DNA of 64,000 bases from Sunxiuqinia sp963678245 (lineage in GTDB: Bacteria; Bacteroidota; Bacteroidia; Bacteroidales; Prolixibacteraceae), in assembly GCA_965140765.1 (NCBI GenBank), contig OZ223309.1, positions 1 through 64,000 on the forward strand, read 5' to 3'. The position numbers and the translations under genes were made by a program. Position 1 is the stretch's first letter. Every line of letters starts with the position of its first letter. This document shows positions 9,768 to 19,943 of the stretch, one piece after another. The notes below the pieces were generated by a model. It made no database searches. It was given only the letters and a program-made list of their open reading frames with translations, and was not told the DNA's origin.

Positions 9768-12700
9768 ATGAAACAAAAATACAGGGCTACTTGTAAGTTA
9801 GGGATTATTTGGAATACGTTTAAAATAGTAAGTCTCTCTCTCCTTTTTCTCAGCGTGATTTATTGCGGCAAAGCTACTGCACAAAGCTATTTTCAGCAGG
9901 AAGTTAATTTTGAAATAAAGGTCACACTCGACGATCAAAATCACGTACTTCGGGGAAACGAGGTTTTTGAGTACATCAATCACTCGCCGGACACCCTCGA
10001 CTTTCTCTACGTTCATCTTTGGCCAAATGCCTATTCCAATAACGAAACAGCTTTAGCCAAACAACTTTTTCAATTATATGGTAAAGGAAAACTGTTCAAT
10101 GATCCGAAGCTGACGGGATTGATTGATTCTCTAGATTTTAGGGCCAATAGCCAGAAAATTCACTGGCATTTTTTGAAGGGGCAAGAGGATGTCTGTCAGG
10201 TTCACTTGAATGAGCCAATCAAACCGGGCGATACCACTTACATAAGTACTTCATTTAGAGTTCAAGTTCCACAGGGCGAAATATCAAGATTAGGCTTTAG
10301 TGGAAAGTCGTATCAAATTTCGCAGTGGTATCCAAAACCAGCGGTTTATGACCAAGATGGCTGGCATCCTATGTCCTATCTGGATCAAGGTGAATTTTAT
10401 TCTGAATTCGGAAACTATGACGTTTCGATTACGCTACCCGAAAGTTACACCGTAGCTGCAACAGGGGAGCTTAAAACCAGCGACGAACTACAGCGGCTAG
10501 AACGTATCGCCAACGACACGATTCCATTAGATACGCTTGAGGAAGAAAAGATCAGTGATTTGACCAGTTCAATAAAACTCAAAAAACTTCAATATACCAG
10601 CCAAAATATGCACGATTTCGCTTGGTTTGCTGATCCTGAATTCCACCTCGAAACAGAAACGATATTATTGCCCCAATCCGGTAGGAAAGTGACTATTTAT
10701 GCTTTGTTTTCAGACAATAGGGCAGAGTATTGGAAGAACGCCTTGTCTTATGCTTCCGAAGCCTTGCTTGCTTTTTCCAGATGGATTGGCGACTATCCCT
10801 ACTCCAGTTTTACAGTTGTTCAAACTAAACTTAAATCCGGACTTGGAATGGAGTACCCGAGCTTAGCAGTTATTGGAGAGACGAACGACGCCTACAGCCT
10901 TGATGAGGTCATCACTCATGAAATTTGTCACAATTGGTTTTACAGCTCGCTGGCGTCGAACGAGCGGTTGCACCCATACCTTGACGAGTCGCTTACTAGT
11001 GCCTATACCGCACGACACATGTTGGAAAAGTATCCCAACATTAAGCTTTGGGAGATCTATATAAAGAATGAGAAGCTCGCAAAATTCTTGAATCTTGATC
11101 AACAGCATGTGCTGCAGGCAGAAGAATATTATTGGCTAAGCTTGGCTCGAAATAACCTTGAACAACCAATTAATCTTACTGCTACCGAGTTGAATGCCAT
11201 CAACTATAGCCTGATTGTATATTACAAAGGTGCCCGAGGAATAAACTATCTACGTGCTTATCTCGGCGACTCTGTTTTTGATTCGGCCATGAATGAATAT
11301 TATCGCCGCTGGAAATTCAAACATCCGCAGCCGTCTGATTTCCGGCTTGCCATAGAATCGTACACGGGGAAGGATCTCGGTTGGTTTTTTAAAGATTTTC
11401 TGGGCACAACCAAACGACTTGATTACAAGTTGGAACGCTTGGAAGGCCAAAAACTTCTAATCAAAAATAAGGGAGAGTTGGCTTCGCCTTTGGTTATTGC
11501 CGGAATGAAAGATGATTCTGTTTATTTTGAAAAATGGATTGACGGCTTTGATGGGCAACGATGGATTCAGCTTCCTTCTGGCAATTATACTGAAGTCAAA
11601 ATTGACCCCAATCATGTGATGCCGGAGATCTTTCGAAAAAATAATAACATTAGGAATCATGGTGTTTTTCGTACGGCTGATCCGATTCAGCCTCAACTTT
11701 ACTTTTCTGTCGAAGATCAGGAAAAAAATAACCTCATGTATTTTCCATCTTTCAGTTGGACCAGAGAAGATGGGGCGATGATCGGAATGGCTTTGTACAA
11801 TGGTTTTGTCATTCCGAAGCCACTAAAATACTTTATCATGCCTTTCTATGGTTTCAAACACTCCAATTTGGCAGGTTTCGCAAGGTTGTCTTATACCGTA
11901 ACTCCCTTTCATAAATTGGTTCGGAAGGCTACCTTTTCGCTTGAAGGTACCCAATTTGGAGCTCCTGGCAATCAAAACTACCAAACCTTAAAAACCGGGG
12001 TCGAACTTTTTTTCAGATCAGATCAGCAAGAACCATTCGTCCAAAGTATTTACGGGAATTATATTCAGGCATCTGACCTTTTTCAGCTATACAGGGGCGA
12101 AAAGGCTGAACAAAATTCTTTCGTTCAGATCGGATACCATTTTAAAAAACAAAGCATTGTCAATCCGTTTACTTTGCGCAGCGCTATTGAATATACGCAG
12201 GTTTATCAAAAAATAACAGCAGAGTTGAACTTCCGACTAAGTTACTATGGAGAAAGCCGGGGACTGGACTTTCGGTTTTATTCAGGTGCCATGTTGGGAA
12301 AAACTTCGATGGCTTCGCTATACGGATTGGCTCCTGCCGGACGAAGTGGTTGCGAATTATATCTTTATCAGGGTTTTTACCCCGATCGTTTTAGTGTGTT
12401 CCCGTCAACATTTTGGTCACGACAAATGACGTTGAACGAAGGCGGGGTGGTTTCACCAGTCAACAAGAGTCTTGGCTATAGTGATTGGTTGTTTTCTCTG
12501 ACATTAACGAGCAGCCTGCCTCGTAAAATAGAAAAACTCCCCATCAAACCATTTTTAACTGTTTTACTTAGTGATGCCGGTGATGATTACTACAATGATC
12601 CGAATATTTTTTTCGAAGCCGGTATCAAAACGGGCTTCTGGAATTTAATTGAATTTCACATTCCTTTGCTCATCAGTAACAATATTAAATCAGAAGTTGG

Positions 12701-12782
12701 GCCATTTAAAGATCGAATTCGGCTGGTTTTTACCCTGGACTCATTTACCCACATTAATTTAAATCAACGATCAGCATTCTAG
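9768..12782 (+). CDS. M1-family zinc metallopeptidase, exported
   Basis: The 1,004-residue product has an N-terminal hydrophobic signal region (about residues 20-39, ending ATAQ), a beta-rich M1 N-terminal domain and the M1 catalytic core. The exopeptidase motif appears as GMEYPSL (near residue 363). The zinc site is HEICH at 384-388 with the third ligand E407, which matches HExxH-x18-E. The C-terminal third (about 620-1004) is beta-strand and aromatic rich and goes beyond a minimal M1 enzyme; it may be a further barrel-like or accessory domain. Aminopeptidases of this type release N-terminal residues from peptides outside the cytoplasm. A purine-rich stretch (tggagg) lies about 20 bases before the ATG, too far for an ideal ribosome site. 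The substrate is not predictable. Confidence 0.88.
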   Translation: MKQKYRATCKLGIIWNTFKIVSLSLLFLSVIYCGKATAQSYFQQEVNFEIKVTLDDQNHVLRGNEVFEYINHSPDTLDFLYVHLWPNAYSNNETALAKQLFQLYGKGKLFNDPKLTGLIDSLDFRANSQKIHWHFLKGQEDVCQVHLNEPIKPGDTTYISTSFRVQVPQGEISRLGFSGKSYQISQWYPKPAVYDQDGWHPMSYLDQGEFYSEFGNYDVSITLPESYTVAATGELKTSDELQRLERIANDTIPLDTLEEEKISDLTSSIKLKKLQYTSQNMHDFAWFADPEFHLETETILLPQSGRKVTIYALFSDNRAEYWKNALSYASEALLAFSRWIGDYPYSSFTVVQTKLKSGLGMEYPSLAVIGETNDAYSLDEVITHEICHNWFYSSLASNERLHPYLDESLTSAYTARHMLEKYPNIKLWEIYIKNEKLAKFLNLDQQHVLQAEEYYWLSLARNNLEQPINLTATELNAINYSLIVYYKGARGINYLRAYLGDSVFDSAMNEYYRRWKFKHPQPSDFRLAIESYTGKDLGWFFKDFLGTTKRLDYKLERLEGQKLLIKNKGELASPLVIAGMKDDSVYFEKWIDGFDGQRWIQLPSGNYTEVKIDPNHVMPEIFRKNNNIRNHGVFRTADPIQPQLYFSVEDQEKNNLMYFPSFSWTREDGAMIGMALYNGFVIPKPLKYFIMPFYGFKHSNLAGFARLSYTVTPFHKLVRKATFSLEGTQFGAPGNQNYQTLKTGVELFFRSDQQEPFVQSIYGNYIQASDLFQLYRGEKAEQNSFVQIGYHFKKQSIVNPFTLRSAIEYTQVYQKITAELNFRLSYYGESRGLDFRFYSGAMLGKTSMASLYGLAPAGRSGCELYLYQGFYPDRFSVFPSTFWSRQMTLNEGGVVSPVNKSLGYSDWLFSLTLTSSLPRKIEKLPIKPFLTVLLSDAGDDYYNDPNIFFEAGIKTGFWNLIEFHIPLLISNNIKSEVGPFKDRIRLVFTLDSFTHINLNQRSAF

Positions 12783-13260
12783 AACTTCTTTTGTTGAGCT
12801 GATTGAATGTAAGGCTTTGCTGAAGTAATTGCACAATTTAAATAAACTACTTGGATATTCGCTTTCCGACTGTTATTATTTAATTTATTAATACTGTAGC
12901 TGCTACAAGATATTCTCCCGCAGAAAAACTTGCTGCCACAATCTTTGAAGTACCGTTGTGATGTTTATCCGCATTGCCAATCGCATACTTGACATCTTTT
13001 TATGACTCAAAAGAACTCCCCCCTCCCACTTTAAAACCAACTTGAGTCAATAAAAAGGCAACAACAGTTGGCTAAACGCTAACTCGAGCTAGTGAAGTGG
13101 TGACTGCAGCCGGTTGTATTCATTAAATTGTTTCAGTTTGCTTCTTTAGTGTTGATGTGATGAGATAAAAAATCGTTAATTTTTGCTATTTTCGCGTCAC
13201 CCTTATACGATGTTCATTTTTGGGTTAAAAATATTTTGCTTTTTTTGATGTTTAAAGAAT
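12783..13260. other. Intergenic region upstream of the V-ATPase operon, with a possible coding remnant
   Basis: These 478 bases must contain the operon's promoter, but I find no box pair good enough to call. On the minus strand, about 13010-12890 reads as a coding-like stretch (DVKYAIGNADKHHNGT, then SFSAGEYLVAATVLIN and a stop) with a stop codon just upstream in frame. It may be the tail of a lost gene. No terminator for the peptidase gene was evident. Confidence 0.4.
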
Positions 13261-15042
13261 ATGACAATGGGCTATGATAATAAGAGGAGGAGTGCGACTC
13301 TAATATCCATTCAGGATTCGCTGGTAAGAGCACGGTTTCGAGAGAATGTAATAATGGGTGAAACCGCTGAAATTACGGTGGATGGAAAGCTTCTGCAAGC
13401 TGAGGTTTTGCAGATATATCCGGATCCGAAAAATCCAGATGTCGGTATTGTAGAAATGCAGGTCTTCGAAGATTTAACGGGTGCACAGATCGGTGACTTG
13501 GTTGAATTTAAAGGAACACCTTTATCGGTGCTCTTAGGACCTGGACTTTTAACCAGTATTTGGGACGGGCTTCAAAATCCGCTATACAAGTTAGGAGAAC
13601 AAGGTGCTTATTTAGTGCCAGGGATGAAAGCTCCAGCGTTGGATGAAGAAAAATTGTGGGACTTTACTCCGAGTGTTAAAGTTGGTGATGAAGTGAAGGG
13701 AGGCGATGCGATTGGTTCCGTGCCTGAAGGTCGGTTAGATCACAAAATATTGGTTCCTTTTAGCCTTGGTCCTTGTAAGGTAGAACGTATTGTCGAAAAA
13801 AAATCGCTAAATATTACAGAGGTCGTGGCTGTAGTTGTCGACAAGCAAAAGGTTCGTCACGAGCTGAAACTCGTCTTTCGGCAGCCGGTAAAATCACCCA
13901 TTCCCTTCAAAGAACGAATAATTCCAAGTAAAACGATATCTACAGGCGTTCGGGTAATCGACCTGCTTGCACCAGTTGGTTACGGTGGTACCGTTGGGAA
14001 TCCCGGGCCGTTTGGAGCCGGGAAAACCGTATTGCAGCACTCGTTGTGTAAGTATGCGCTAGCCGACATTATTATTATGGCAGCTTGCGGCGAGCGAGCA
14101 GGAGAAGCTGTAGAGGTTTTTAAAGATTTTGCAGAACTTGATGATCCGTCAACAGGTGAATCATTGATGAACCGGATGTGCATTTTCGGGAACACCAGCT
14201 CGATGCCAGTGGCAGCCCGCGAAGCTAGTGTATTTATTGCATTGTCGGTTGGTGAATACTATCGTTATCAGGGATACAATGTTATTTTGTTGGCCGATTC
14301 GACTTCCCGTTGGGCACAGGCTCTTCGAGAACGTAGTGGACGTCAGGGTGATATTCCCGGGCCTGAAGCGTTCCCGATGGATATACCTGATCAGATTAAG
14401 GGAATGTATCAACGTGCCGGAGCCGATGCAGGTACGGGGGGCTCATTAACTTTTATTGGAACAGTATCGCCGGCTGGTGGAAACTTTCAGGAGCCGGTAA
14501 CGCAGGCTACAATGGATGCTACAGGAGGTTTCTGGGGATTGTCACAAGATCGTGCCGATGCCAAAAAATACCCGGCTATCGACCCGTTGGCGTATACAAG
14601 TTCGGTTTACGACAGTTTTATTCCATGGGCCGATCGTCAAAAAATATTGCAAACCCTGAACGAAGCGGATGGAATCGATCAAACAATTAGTACGATTGGT
14701 TTGAAAAAAGTTCCGGTTGATAAATATGTACTCTACCAAAAAGGGCAAACGATCGATTTTTGTGTCATGCAGCAAGATGGATTTCAGAAGGTGGACGCTT
14801 GCACCCGACCTGATCGGTTGAACATCATCAACCAAGCGGTTCAGAAACTGATTGATAGGCCAATCGCATTCCCGAAAACCGGGATGGAAGATGAGGAGCT
14901 GAAAGAATCCATTAAAACAAGATTTGATGGCTTGCGCCAATGGTGGAGAGACTGGAATAGTAATGCCACTAGCGAAGAGCAAATTGCTGTTCTTCCTGAA
15001 AAAATAGAACAGTTTATTCTACAAGAAGAATACGCACTATGA
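13261..15042 (+). CDS. atpA: V-type ATP synthase subunit A (catalytic)
   Basis: This 593-residue protein is the nucleotide-hydrolysing subunit of a V/A-type ATPase. The P-loop GPFGAGKT is at residues 249-256. The family's non-homologous insert region lies before it, and conserved blocks such as GERAGE and ADSTSRWAQALRE follow. Length is normal for the family. An in-frame ATG two codons downstream of the chosen start is also possible. The gene opens a seven-gene operon and overlaps the B subunit gene by four bases, which implies coupled translation. It acts in the cytoplasmic V1 head with subunit B. Confidence 0.97.
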   Translation: MTMGYDNKRRSATLISIQDSLVRARFRENVIMGETAEITVDGKLLQAEVLQIYPDPKNPDVGIVEMQVFEDLTGAQIGDLVEFKGTPLSVLLGPGLLTSIWDGLQNPLYKLGEQGAYLVPGMKAPALDEEKLWDFTPSVKVGDEVKGGDAIGSVPEGRLDHKILVPFSLGPCKVERIVEKKSLNITEVVAVVVDKQKVRHELKLVFRQPVKSPIPFKERIIPSKTISTGVRVIDLLAPVGYGGTVGNPGPFGAGKTVLQHSLCKYALADIIIMAACGERAGEAVEVFKDFAELDDPSTGESLMNRMCIFGNTSSMPVAAREASVFIALSVGEYYRYQGYNVILLADSTSRWAQALRERSGRQGDIPGPEAFPMDIPDQIKGMYQRAGADAGTGGSLTFIGTVSPAGGNFQEPVTQATMDATGGFWGLSQDRADAKKYPAIDPLAYTSSVYDSFIPWADRQKILQTLNEADGIDQTISTIGLKKVPVDKYVLYQKGQTIDFCVMQQDGFQKVDACTRPDRLNIINQAVQKLIDRPIAFPKTGMEDEELKESIKTRFDGLRQWWRDWNSNATSEEQIAVLPEKIEQFILQEEYAL

Positions 15043-16346
15043 TACGAAAAGAAATAAGTAAAATAAGCGAAGTTGGTAAAGCTTTGATTTCGGTAGAAGG
15101 AAACCCGGGCGTAGCTTTAAATCACGTGGTGGAGTTGCTGAATGCTGATACCAACCAAAGCTTTTCATTTGCCAAAGCCATTAATATTAACGAAAACTTT
15201 ACCCGCTTTCAGGTATTCAACGGCACTCAGGGATTAAGTACACAGACCAAAATACGGATGCATGAAGTTCCGTTAACAGCAGGTTTTTCGCACAATATGC
15301 TTGGCCGGAGTTTCGATGGAGTAGGAGATGTAGCAGACGGTGGCCCCGAAGTTATATTCGAGAAACAGGTTTCAACACGGTTGGATACTTTAAATCCAAC
15401 TGTTCGATTGGTACCTAAACAGCCTATGTGGACCGGTATTCCAATGATTGATGTTTTTAATACATTGGTGAAATCACAGAAAATTCCAATTTTTGCGGGT
15501 CCCACCGAACCATATAACCGCTTGTTGTCGCAGATTGCGCAGGGTGCTCAGGTCGATATTATCATATTTGCAGGTATTGGGTTGAAATTCGATGAGTATC
15601 ATTATTTCAAAGAACAGCTGTCGCAATCGGGAAATATTGATAAAACCATCATGTTTACTCACTTGGCAGGCGATTCACAAATTAAGGGCTTAATGCTTCC
15701 GGATGTCGCACTGAGTGTTGCCCGTGAATTTGCAGACGAAGGAAAAGATGTGTTGGTGCTGCTTACCGATATGACCAACTGGTCGAACATTTTGCGTAAT
15801 GTCGCCAATTACCAGGATCAGATTCCTTCGCTACAAGGCTATCCCGGATCGTTGTACTCCGAGTTGGCCCGACGCTATGAAGTGGCGGCAGATGTTGAAG
15901 GCGCTGGTTCCATTACAATTATTGGAGCAACTACGCTGGAGTCGTTGGAAGATCCGGTGCCTGATAATACCGGTTACATTACAGAAGGACAGTTCTTTCT
16001 GGAAAAAGGAAAATTAAAATTAGCACGTTCACTTTCGCGGCTAAAGCAGCAGGTAAACGGTAGTACCCGAGGTGACCACCGTCCGATAATGACAGCCATG
16101 TCATCGTTACTTGCTGATGCCGAAAAAGCTCACGAAGCAGCAGAAGTTGGTGCAGCCAATGATGTATTCTCTCAAAAGCTCCTTCGCTACCGCGAGGATT
16201 TTATTGCAAACATGGAGGAACCTTTTGGAGAGCCCATTCAACTGGAAGCGGCTTTGGATAAATGCTGGGATATTTTAAGAAGGCATTTCGAGCCTTCAGA
16301 AACCGGGCTGAGCAAAAAGTTGATTGACGAATATTGGAATAAATAA
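15039..16346 (+). CDS. atpB: V-type ATP synthase subunit B (regulatory)
   Basis: At 435 residues this is the non-catalytic partner of subunit A in the V1 hexamer. It has the characteristic blocks GRSFDGVGDVADGGP, PIFAGPTEPYNRLL in place of a true P-loop, LTDMTNWSNILR and GYPGSLYSELARRYE. The changed P-loop region (no GxxxxGKT) is normal for B subunits. It overlaps the A gene by four bases (ATGA) and is followed after 24 bases by the stalk subunit. Confidence 0.96.
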   Translation: MIRKEISKISEVGKALISVEGNPGVALNHVVELLNADTNQSFSFAKAININENFTRFQVFNGTQGLSTQTKIRMHEVPLTAGFSHNMLGRSFDGVGDVADGGPEVIFEKQVSTRLDTLNPTVRLVPKQPMWTGIPMIDVFNTLVKSQKIPIFAGPTEPYNRLLSQIAQGAQVDIIIFAGIGLKFDEYHYFKEQLSQSGNIDKTIMFTHLAGDSQIKGLMLPDVALSVAREFADEGKDVLVLLTDMTNWSNILRNVANYQDQIPSLQGYPGSLYSELARRYEVAADVEGAGSITIIGATTLESLEDPVPDNTGYITEGQFFLEKGKLKLARSLSRLKQQVNGSTRGDHRPIMTAMSSLLADAEKAHEAAEVGAANDVFSQKLLRYREDFIANMEEPFGEPIQLEAALDKCWDILRRHFEPSETGLSKKLIDEYWNK

Positions 16347-16370
16347 TTAACCACTCGACAATAAATCGAT

Positions 16371-16976
16371 ATGAAAAATGATAGGGAAAATCTGGAAGGC
16401 ATCGTTTTCAAGTTAAAAGAACAAGGAATTAACGCTGGCGAGGAGGAAAAACAACGGATCATTGAGCAAGCCAGGCAACAAGCAGAAACGATCATTTCAG
16501 AAGCCGAAGCGAGGAAAAGCAGTCTGATTGAGCAAGCTAAAAGCAAGGCTGATCAACTGGAAAAGAATGCTCAGATTTCGATTGCACAGGCTTCCCGAGA
16601 TATGGTTGAAGCGACCAAAATTGCAGTGCTTCAAAATCTGAAATCAGTTTTCGGAAAAGAATGCGACACTATTTTTACACAAGAGCAGTACTTGAAAGAA
16701 TTACTGACGGCGGTAATTGGAGATATTTCCGGAAACAAGGAAGTGAAAATACCTGCTGAAACAGTAAAAGGAATGGAAGCGTTTCTTTTGAAAAAATCAT
16801 TGGATAAACAGGTTGAATTAAAACCGCTTACGAGCAGTGAAGCGAAAATTGTGATTAATTCTTCAGAGAAAGAGGGCGTACAGTTTGTGTTAAGCTCGAA
16901 GGACGTGGAAAATGCCTTGTTTTCAATTATGAATAAGGACTTAGTAAAACTGATCACTAAAAAACAGGAGGACTAG
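16371..16976 (+). CDS. atpE: V-type ATPase peripheral-stalk subunit E-like protein
   Basis: The product is 201 residues. Residues about 20-85 are a long Ala/Glu/Lys/Gln-rich helix with the repeated AxxxAxxI pattern of peripheral-stalk coiled coils, and a compact alpha/beta C-terminal domain follows. Position in the operon and size match subunit E, which holds the V1 head against the membrane part. Sequence identity to other E subunits is usually low, so the call rests on architecture and context. The next gene begins two bases after its stop. Confidence 0.82.
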   Translation: MKNDRENLEGIVFKLKEQGINAGEEEKQRIIEQARQQAETIISEAEARKSSLIEQAKSKADQLEKNAQISIAQASRDMVEATKIAVLQNLKSVFGKECDTIFTQEQYLKELLTAVIGDISGNKEVKIPAETVKGMEAFLLKKSLDKQVELKPLTSSEAKIVINSSEKEGVQFVLSSKDVENALFSIMNKDLVKLITKKQED

Positions 16977-16978
16977 CA

Positions 16979-17482
16979 ATGTCAAGCATGGTATACCTGA
17001 TGTGTAGTTTGCCATCATTGACCTATGGGCAGGTGCCGCCAATTTCACTTGACGAGTTTAATGCTGATGCTCAAAAACAGCTCTCTAAAAAGCATTTCAA
17101 AGCGCTCGAAGCGGTTGACATCCGGCAGACGGATGAGCAGGCTAAAGATTTAAGTAAAAAGAGCATTCGTGACATGCTAAGTGAGGTGCAAGAAGATCTT
17201 CTGGAAATACGAAAAGCCAGATCAGAAAATCGGCAACCGAAACTGGAGCGTTTGTCGAATGTAGCGATTGCGGCAAATCCGTTAGAACGGGAGAAACAAA
17301 TCATGCAGTCGCAGTGGGAGGAGCTGTCTTCTATTGAGGCGGGCAAAACTTTTACACTTACCGAAGTGATGGTGTACAAACTGAAGCTACAAATTTTATC
17401 TCGCATGCATTCGTTTAACGCAGAGCAAGGGGCACTGGTCTTGGCGTCCGTGGTAGATCCATCGATAAAAGATGAAGATTAA
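16979..17482 (+). CDS. DUF2764 family protein, probable subunit C equivalent
   Basis: The 167-residue protein opens with MVYLMCSLPSLTYGQVPP and SLDEF, the hallmark of DUF2764 proteins found in V-ATPase operons of Bacteroidota. The rest is helical and charged. The family is thought to stand in for subunit C, which links the V1 axle to the membrane rotor; that role is an inference from gene position. The internal ATG at 16988 is an alternative start. Its gene is tightly packed between those for E and D. Confidence 0.8.
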   Translation: MSSMVYLMCSLPSLTYGQVPPISLDEFNADAQKQLSKKHFKALEAVDIRQTDEQAKDLSKKSIRDMLSEVQEDLLEIRKARSENRQPKLERLSNVAIAANPLEREKQIMQSQWEELSSIEAGKTFTLTEVMVYKLKLQILSRMHSFNAEQGALVLASVVDPSIKDED

Positions 17483-17484
17483 GA

Positions 17485-18093
17485 ATGGCAAATTTAAAAA
17501 TTAGATATACAAAAACAGAGCGGGCTCGTCAAAAGAAGATTTTGAAAGTTTCGGAGAGGATGTTGCCTTTGTTCGAAGCTATGGAAAAATCGTTGATGGC
17601 AACCATTAACTCAATTGCTGAGCGAATTGAAGAAATTAGGGATGAGATTGAAAAAAATAGTAAAGCCGCAGAACCGTGGATCGCAGTGATGAGCGACTCT
17701 TGGGTTAACATAGATCATTTCATTTCAGTGAACGAGATAATTACTAAACCCATTGATGTTGCAGGTGTACGGTTACAGCAGTTCGAAAAAGTCGATTTTA
17801 ATGTGATGCCGGTTGACGGAGCTACACCGTTGTGGGTTGATGATGCGATTGAACTGATGCAAGAACAATTGCAGTTGCGGGCAGAAATCAAGTGCCTCGA
17901 AGAACAGATTGATTTACTTGAAGAAGAATTGTTGGATGTGAGAGCTCGTATAAAACTCTTTGAAAACCGACGTATTCCGAATGCAAAAATAGCTATCCGG
18001 AAAATAGGGCAAAAACTACAGGATGACGAACGGTTAACAATTGCTACCGCGAAGGTAGTCAAAACCAGTAGACAAAAGGAGGAAAGTGTATGA
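17485..18093 (+). CDS. atpD: V-type ATP synthase subunit D (central rotor axle)
   Basis: This is a 202-residue, mainly helical protein. The N-terminal IRYTKTERARQKKILK block and the C-terminal ARIKLFENRRIPNAKIAIRK block are typical of subunit D, whose two long helices form the central axle turning inside the A3B3 head. The start ATG is two bases after the DUF2764 stop. The 3' end overlaps the gene for subunit I by four bases. Confidence 0.92.
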   Translation: MANLKIRYTKTERARQKKILKVSERMLPLFEAMEKSLMATINSIAERIEEIRDEIEKNSKAAEPWIAVMSDSWVNIDHFISVNEIITKPIDVAGVRLQQFEKVDFNVMPVDGATPLWVDDAIELMQEQLQLRAEIKCLEEQIDLLEEELLDVRARIKLFENRRIPNAKIAIRKIGQKLQDDERLTIATAKVVKTSRQKEESV

Positions 18094-19925
18094 TCGTAAA
18101 GATGAAGAAGGTGCTACTTTTCATGCCGAATTCAGCAGGTGATCTCGAAGCTGATCTTCAGGTGTTGGGCCAGCTTGGAGTCCTGCACGTTACTCCATTT
18201 CAACCGCCGAAGAATGAGTCTATTGATCGGGTTGCAGAACAAATCGGACAGCTAAATAAGGCGATGTCGATTCTGGAAAGCTATGATGACGAACAGGATT
18301 CAGAAGCTTCTTTTGACGAATTGACCGACTACTCGACAACCGAAAATGGCGAATTTGTTTTAGTCGAAAAAATAATGGAGGCTGAAAAGCTCTGCGTGGA
18401 GCTTGAAAAAAGTCTCCTCAAATTAACGAGTGACAAGGAGTGGTATAGCAAGTGGGGTAATATTCAGCTAGATGATATTGAGCAGCTAAAGCTAAAAGGT
18501 GTCTGGCTTAAGCTTTATTTACTCACCAATAAAGAGTTAAAGCAGGTTGCAGGCCGCGATAATATTCAGGTGGTTGGCAAACTGGGTGATTTGAACCAAG
18601 TGGTTCTCATGGCTGAAGAGGCAGACGAACAACTGGATTTCAGTGAAGTTGCCCTTCCACAAACTCAACTTGACGAATTAGACGAATTGTTGCGTAATAC
18701 CAATAAACAGCAGGAAGATAGCAAACAGCTTTTACTTCAGCTGCATGCACAAAAGTCAGTGTTGCAGAATGCTCTTGATGAAAAAATTCAGCATCTTGAT
18801 CTACAAAATTTCCAATATGGCGGATTTGATATCGAAAAAAGAGTAGGGTGCTGGAAGGGCTTTATTCCAGAGGATACGGTACTAGAGCTTGTGGAGACAG
18901 CAGAAAAGCGAGACTGGGGATACGTGATTCAGGAGCCCGATCAGGATGACATGGACGACGTTCCAACACTCATTCGGTCAAAAGGGTGGACAAGTCGTAT
19001 TCAGCCGGTAATGGATTTTATGGGACTGGTTCCCGGCTATGAAGAAATGGATGTTTCAAAAGTGTTTATGCTTTTCTTTACATTCTTTGCCGGAATTCTT
19101 GTGGGCGATGCCGGATATGGGCTGATCTTTTTAGTGATAACTTTTCTTGTTCATCGTAAGCAGAAGTTTGTTAAGAAAGTCGAGTTCAGCTTGATGTATA
19201 CGCTCTCAACATCCATCATGTTTTGGGGAATACTCACCGGAACTTATTTTGGAGCTGAAGTGATTGCAGAATTTCCGGTTTTAAGTTCGTTGAAAATAAA
19301 CCAGTTGGCAAGTTTTGGGGGGGACGCTATTTTTATACAGAAATTTATGTTCCTGATTGGAGCAGTACACTTAACGGTCGGACATTTACAAACTGCATGG
19401 AAATACAATAATAGTGTAAAGGCGATTTCAGAGCTCGGATGGGTTGCAATCGTTTGGGGCTTATACTTGATTGTTAACCAGATGGTGCTGGGTTTTCCAT
19501 CTCCGGAGATCATGGTTTGGTTATTTGCCGGCGGTGGGTTACTCGTTGCTTTGTTTTCCAATCCCGGAAGCAGTTTTGTAAAAGGCGTAATTTCGTCGAT
19601 TGGTGGCTTACCATTAAGCGTAATCAATGGGTTTTCCGATATTATTTCATATATCCGTCTCTATGCTGTTGGCTTATCGACGGTGTTAATGGCGCTGAGT
19701 TTTAACGAAATGGCAATTGGCGACGGTATTTCAACCATCGCTTCCGGCATTGGTGCGGTCGTTGTTTTAATTCTTGGACATACGCTAAACATGATTCTTG
19801 CAGCAATGGCTGTACTCGTTCACGGTGTTCGTTTAAATATGTTGGAATATTCCGGGCATGCCGGGGTCGAGTTTTCCGGAAGTGAATACCATCCATTCAG
19901 ATTGAAAAGCAATAAATTGAAATAA
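18090..19925 (+). CDS. atpI: V-type ATP synthase subunit I (membrane stator)
   Basis: The 611-residue protein has a soluble N-terminal half (about 1-310) with coiled-coil stretches and a membrane C-terminal half (about 320-600) with several hydrophobic helices, including the GDAGYG and SYIRLYAVGLS blocks typical of subunit I (the a-subunit homologue). The arginine in SYIRLYAVG is the conserved residue that faces the ion-binding glutamate of the rotor. It forms the ion half-channels with ring subunit K. The start overlaps the D gene. Confidence 0.95.
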   Translation: MIVKMKKVLLFMPNSAGDLEADLQVLGQLGVLHVTPFQPPKNESIDRVAEQIGQLNKAMSILESYDDEQDSEASFDELTDYSTTENGEFVLVEKIMEAEKLCVELEKSLLKLTSDKEWYSKWGNIQLDDIEQLKLKGVWLKLYLLTNKELKQVAGRDNIQVVGKLGDLNQVVLMAEEADEQLDFSEVALPQTQLDELDELLRNTNKQQEDSKQLLLQLHAQKSVLQNALDEKIQHLDLQNFQYGGFDIEKRVGCWKGFIPEDTVLELVETAEKRDWGYVIQEPDQDDMDDVPTLIRSKGWTSRIQPVMDFMGLVPGYEEMDVSKVFMLFFTFFAGILVGDAGYGLIFLVITFLVHRKQKFVKKVEFSLMYTLSTSIMFWGILTGTYFGAEVIAEFPVLSSLKINQLASFGGDAIFIQKFMFLIGAVHLTVGHLQTAWKYNNSVKAISELGWVAIVWGLYLIVNQMVLGFPSPEIMVWLFAGGGLLVALFSNPGSSFVKGVISSIGGLPLSVINGFSDIISYIRLYAVGLSTVLMALSFNEMAIGDGISTIASGIGAVVVLILGHTLNMILAAMAVLVHGVRLNMLEYSGHAGVEFSGSEYHPFRLKSNKLK

Positions 19926-19943
19926 ATCTTATAAAGAACTAAT

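Noticed and set aside
14542..14982. 146-codon minus-strand open frame in the subunit A gene
   Set aside because: It is antisense to a strongly conserved ATPase gene and has no features of its own.
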